From assembly GCA_946413815.1 (NCBI GenBank), contig CAMKMD010000009.1, positions 22,863 to 86,862 on the forward strand: a DNA stretch of 64,000 nt, in the 5' to 3' direction. How positions within the stretch are numbered: the stretch's first letter is position 1; each line of letters opens with the position of its first letter. The position numbers and the translations under genes are program-made. This DNA comes from an uncultured Ruminococcus sp. GTDB lineage: Bacteria; Bacillota; Clostridia; Oscillospirales; Ruminococcaceae. The notes below the pieces were generated by a model. That model was not told where the DNA came from and made no database searches. It saw only the letters and a program-made list of their open reading frames with translations. This document shows, piece after piece, positions 60,888 to 64,000 of this stretch.

Positions 60888-63290
60888 TTATTTTCCGTAT
60901 ATCAGTTTCCGTTTCATCAGACACAGATCAAAGACATTCAGCACATGATCATCATAGAAGTCGGCTGCTTTCCAGTTGGCAAGGTGTGTATCCGGCACTG
61001 CAAGCAGCCACTTTTGCAGTAAAATCACATCGGCAATATTGAATGCACCATCCATGTTGACATCACCCATGATATCCGGTACTGTTTTTGTCAGTTCGAT
61101 GTTTCTGAACATAACATCATAGCCGGGTGAATTGTCCGAACCGATGCGAAGATGTGCTGCGGAATCATCCGACATATCCCAGTCGGACAGATCAAACTCT
61201 GCTTCACAGACAGACCATTCGCCGTTTACAGCAACTGATTCCATCCTCGTTTTCTGGATCAGCTGATATCCATCATACCGCATATTCTGAATGCGGATCT
61301 GAATGGGATACTGTTTTCCGTCATAGCTTTTAGCCTCAAACCGGACTGTATATTTTCCTGCGCCGTTCTGTTTCAGCACATCGGTGATGCCGGTGAACAT
61401 TCCCGGATAATATGAATTCTGAAGGACGGCGCATCTCAGCACTGCTTCACCCTGATCATTCTGCGAAGATATGACCACATTCGGATAGGAATACGGATTC
61501 CAGATGGTTGCGGCAGTCTTTTCAGTGAGCAGATTTCTGCCGTTTTGACAGATCGGTGCAAGCACAACAGCAGAGCGGCTGTCATCATATATCGCATTAG
61601 CGTAATAAATGCCTGCCTGAGACAGGGGCACATACTTTATTCCGTTGATGAACTCGCCTTCTGTATCCTTGTTTACAGCGATCCCCCATGCATCACATAT
61701 CTCCTGTTCCGGCAGATAGTATTCGCTGCCCTTCCGTACAGGCCGGTCTGCAAGGGGTACCAGACGATCTCCGATATACAGTTTCTTATCATATACGTGA
61801 CTGACGGTATGTCTGCCGACCGGATTCTTTTCTGGCGTGCTGTCATTCTGTATCAGAAAAGTGATCTCGTTTCCTTCAGTGAGCTGCGGATTCAGATCGG
61901 ACGGAGATGTGATCAGCTTTCCGTCAATTGTGCAGTTCTGAAACTCCATTTTATAGTTTGAGGTGTGCAGATATTTTTCACTGTTCGTAACAAACACGGC
62001 CTGTCCTGCGGTGCTGTTCCACGACTTTATCACGGAATCCCCGCGTATATTTGCAAAGCGGCAGTTCCGGAAGGTGTAATACTTCTCCGCATCTCCCATA
62101 TTCTTTCCGCTGAAAATCCATGGCGTATCTATGACATCACTGCAATCAAGGTTTTCAAAAGTCATGTGCTTCATTTCAGACTGTATCTGCGCACCGTTAA
62201 ACCAGTTATTGACAATGCCTTCATTGGCACGGAAAACATAAATATCCTTGAACCCTATCTCATACGGTGACCGATGCTGCGGGAATATCGCTGCGCAGGT
62301 CGTGCCGATGATGCAGTCACTGATATGATGATACCCTGCGCCGCCGCTGTAGACAATGGCATTATCCCCGACGTAGAAAAAGCAGTTACTGATCTCAACA
62401 TTGCCTGCCCCGACAGCAATTCCGTCGGTCGTGATCCTGGAACTCAGGCATTTGACATTTCTGACCGTGTGGTCAGAACCGCCTTCAAGGAAGATATTGA
62501 AATTCTGTGCATCGATCACCTTGATATCCTCTACAGTGGTATGATTTGCCTTCACCCGAAGAACCATTTTGCTGTTCTCTTCCGATGTAACAGATGTGTC
62601 ATAGACATTACTGTATGGATCGAGCAGTATCCCGTGACCGCAGACCGTCACATCCTTTGTCTGGACGAATAAGCGGCTGTACAGCACGCATCCCGGCGCA
62701 ATATAGATAGTTCTGATATTTTCAGGAACGGTATAGACCGGACTGCTTTCGTCCGGATCATACCATTTCTCATCCACATACAAAACAGAACCGTCATTCT
62801 TGTCGATCTCATAATCCTCGGGCGCATCTGCAAAAACGGAAAGAATGCTGTCATCATCATCGTCAAGGCGTAGAATAAAATCAGTATCGTTTTCGTCAAG
62901 CCAGACAGAGATGATACCGTTATGGTATTCATTGCGATATTCCTTCGCAGAGGGAAGAATGCTGTAGTAAGAAAAGTCGCGACAGACCTCAATGTCCACG
63001 CGCACCTCACCCGTAAATGCAAACTCACAGAATCTGCGGTTGAAATCAGGCCTGAAGCAGCGCAGCGCCATCTCCTCACCGCTTGTATTTCTGTTGTAGA
63101 CTGTCAGCTTTTCGCTTTGATTTCCCTGATGCACAGTGACACCGTAGTCATAGCATCTTGGGATCCTTTCATCATACTGCGGATAAACGATCAGCACGGA
63201 ATCCAAAGAATGGCTTTGCATCGTTACCTGATGCGGAACAAGTGTCAGCATCAGGAAAAAGGTGATCAGAACAGAAAGTATTCTTTTCAT
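60888..63290 (-). CDS. Secreted beta-helix protein with dockerin, copy B
   Basis: 800 aa, product identical to 48721-51123: signal peptide, right-handed beta-helix, carbohydrate-binding-like domain and terminal dockerin. If both copies are real, gene dosage of this enzyme is doubled. Confidence 0.82.
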   Translation of the reverse strand: MKRILSVLITFFLMLTLVPHQVTMQSHSLDSVLIVYPQYDERIPRCYDYGVTVHQGNQSEKLTVYNRNTSGEEMALRCFRPDFNRRFCEFAFTGEVRVDIEVCRDFSYYSILPSAKEYRNEYHNGIISVWLDENDTDFILRLDDDDDSILSVFADAPEDYEIDKNDGSVLYVDEKWYDPDESSPVYTVPENIRTIYIAPGCVLYSRLFVQTKDVTVCGHGILLDPYSNVYDTSVTSEENSKMVLRVKANHTTVEDIKVIDAQNFNIFLEGGSDHTVRNVKCLSSRITTDGIAVGAGNVEISNCFFYVGDNAIVYSGGAGYHHISDCIIGTTCAAIFPQHRSPYEIGFKDIYVFRANEGIVNNWFNGAQIQSEMKHMTFENLDCSDVIDTPWIFSGKNMGDAEKYYTFRNCRFANIRGDSVIKSWNSTAGQAVFVTNSEKYLHTSNYKMEFQNCTIDGKLITSPSDLNPQLTEGNEITFLIQNDSTPEKNPVGRHTVSHVYDKKLYIGDRLVPLADRPVRKGSEYYLPEQEICDAWGIAVNKDTEGEFINGIKYVPLSQAGIYYANAIYDDSRSAVVLAPICQNGRNLLTEKTAATIWNPYSYPNVVISSQNDQGEAVLRCAVLQNSYYPGMFTGITDVLKQNGAGKYTVRFEAKSYDGKQYPIQIRIQNMRYDGYQLIQKTRMESVAVNGEWSVCEAEFDLSDWDMSDDSAAHLRIGSDNSPGYDVMFRNIELTKTVPDIMGDVNMDGAFNIADVILLQKWLLAVPDTHLANWKAADFYDDHVLNVFDLCLMKRKLIYGK

Positions 63291-63470
63291 AATAACGCCT
63301 CCTTTTTATGATTTGAAATCAGAATTCCGCCTGAAGTGCTTATAAGGAAATGAGCCGGCTTGCGATCCTGTGCGTCGAAGCCGATCCTGCTGAACAGTCC
63401 ATTCTTCCAAAACAAACCAGTCAGAAAGCATTCCGGATGCTTAGCAGATTACTCTGACATTCCCCCGCTC

Positions 63471-63740
63471 TTATAACCCGTAGTACTCAAATATATACGG
63501 GAAAATGTTCTCTAACCTGCCGCTCAGCCTGAAATAAAGATAGGCTAAACACCCTACGATCAGTGTGAGCATAAAGCCGTAGATAAACCTGATCTCATAC
63601 AGTTTTGTGACATAGGGCTCTTCCTTATGCAGCCTGCCCCTGTCATTGCGTGCCTTTTCGCGGTCGTATCTGATACGCCTGATCAGGCAGAAAACAAAGA
63701 ACAGGCACAGGAGGATGATAAGAATGATATCATGATCCAT
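63471..63740 (-). CDS. Small two-TM membrane protein, copy B
   Basis: 89 aa, product identical to 51304-51573. The remaining sequence to 64000 repeats 51574-51833 and holds no further gene. Confidence 0.6.
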   Translation of the reverse strand: MDHDIILIILLCLFFVFCLIRRIRYDREKARNDRGRLHKEEPYVTKLYEIRFIYGFMLTLIVGCLAYLYFRLSGRLENIFPYIFEYYGL

Positions 63741-64000
63741 AAGTGATCCTTTCAGTTCCGGGGGCAGAACGCCCCCCGGTGATATGCTGACTTTTTGCTT
63801 CCTTCATTCTAATGAATAAGTAGTTATCTCCCACAGACAGTGTGCCAGTATCGATGCAGGTGACAGTTTCTCCAATGACATCTCAGATATACCATAGTTC
63901 AAAAACTCCTGCTTATCAGCCGCAGATATCGAATAGATGGTACCATCTGCGCCGTCATTGCATCCTGTGTAAGCGGAACGATATGCTCCAGACAGTATTG

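Larger units (their letters stand above)
57919..64000. repeat. Large direct repeat, copy B (cut by the window end)
   Basis: Same sequence as 45752-51833, offset 12,167 bp, at least 6.08 kb. Ends at the window limit inside the 111-bp repeat that corresponds to 51780-51891. Confidence 0.95.

Overview
The window looks like a chromosomal accessory region from a gut or rumen Ruminococcus-type Firmicute (Oscillospiraceae). The support is the set of secreted proteins with dockerin-type calcium loops, long Thr/Ala-rich linkers, BspA-type leucine-rich repeats, AGGAGG-type ribosome sites and Gram-positive LPXTG/sortase architecture. There are no complete rRNA or tRNA genes and no CRISPR array. The organism call is an inference; no marker gene is present.

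1-6.5 kb (mostly minus strand): a partial Cys-rich protein, a membrane protein, a broken transglutaminase-like gene, two tandem pentapeptide-repeat genes, an internally deleted AAA ATPase, three tandem paralogous single-TM proteins (one frameshifted) and a DUF4304-like protein. This reads as a store of small orphan and immunity-like genes.

6.6-12.2 kb, element 1: MobC and a small relaxase leftward; rightward a DUF960 gene, then an amidoligase / 63-aa protein / class II glutamine amidotransferase operon whose stop overlaps the start of a tyrosine integrase (ATGA). A secreted dockerin protein follows at 12.3-13.2 kb.

13.6-19.95 kb, element 2: a 565-aa protein of unknown function leftward, preceded by three 11-bp ATTACA-type repeats; rightward an excisionase, integrase, SF3/D5-type replication helicase, an oriT-like inverted repeat, MobC and a relaxase. 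The layout is that of an integrative mobilizable element.

20-27.8 kb: a 736-aa protein with an Imm26-like segment, then what looks like a self-contained surface module. An LPQTG-anchored S41-like protein and an adjacent sortase face away from a LytTR response regulator and an AgrC-like sensor kinase. Two perfect 12-bp direct repeats 21 bp apart lie between the two promoters, the usual form of a LytTR binding site.

27.9-35.3 kb: a Fic protein with a decayed lipoprotein gene, a DinB-like protein, a short IS66-type element with only the first orf, an operon of a large HTH protein, a stop-interrupted paralogue and a Sir2 deacetylase under a strong promoter with GTCCC/GGGAC half-sites, a second short IS66-like element (MITE), and a former integration site: the 3' part of an initiator tRNA-Met with its terminator, next to integrase arm-type direct repeats.

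35.4-45.6 kb: a nuclease fragment, a two-gene operon for very large secreted proteins (a 1773-aa protein with three related modules and dockerin-like loops, and a transglutaminase-fold protein), a truncated HTH gene and an AbiE-type (type IV) toxin-antitoxin pair.

45.75-64 kb: a direct duplication of at least 6.08 kb (45752-51833 and 57919-64000, offset 12,167 bp) carrying a dockerin beta-helix protein and a run of MORN/YwqK-like and DUF4304-like genes. Between the copies lie another dockerin protein, a NADAR enzyme, a rhodanese lipoprotein, a BspA-type protein, an AAC(3)-like acetyltransferase, a HipA/CtkA-like pseudogene and, at about 55.84-56.02 kb, a probable independent structured small RNA with its own promoter and terminator. 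The most interesting items are the amidoligase/GAT operon, the LytTR-sortase-S41 module, the candidate small RNA and the large duplication.
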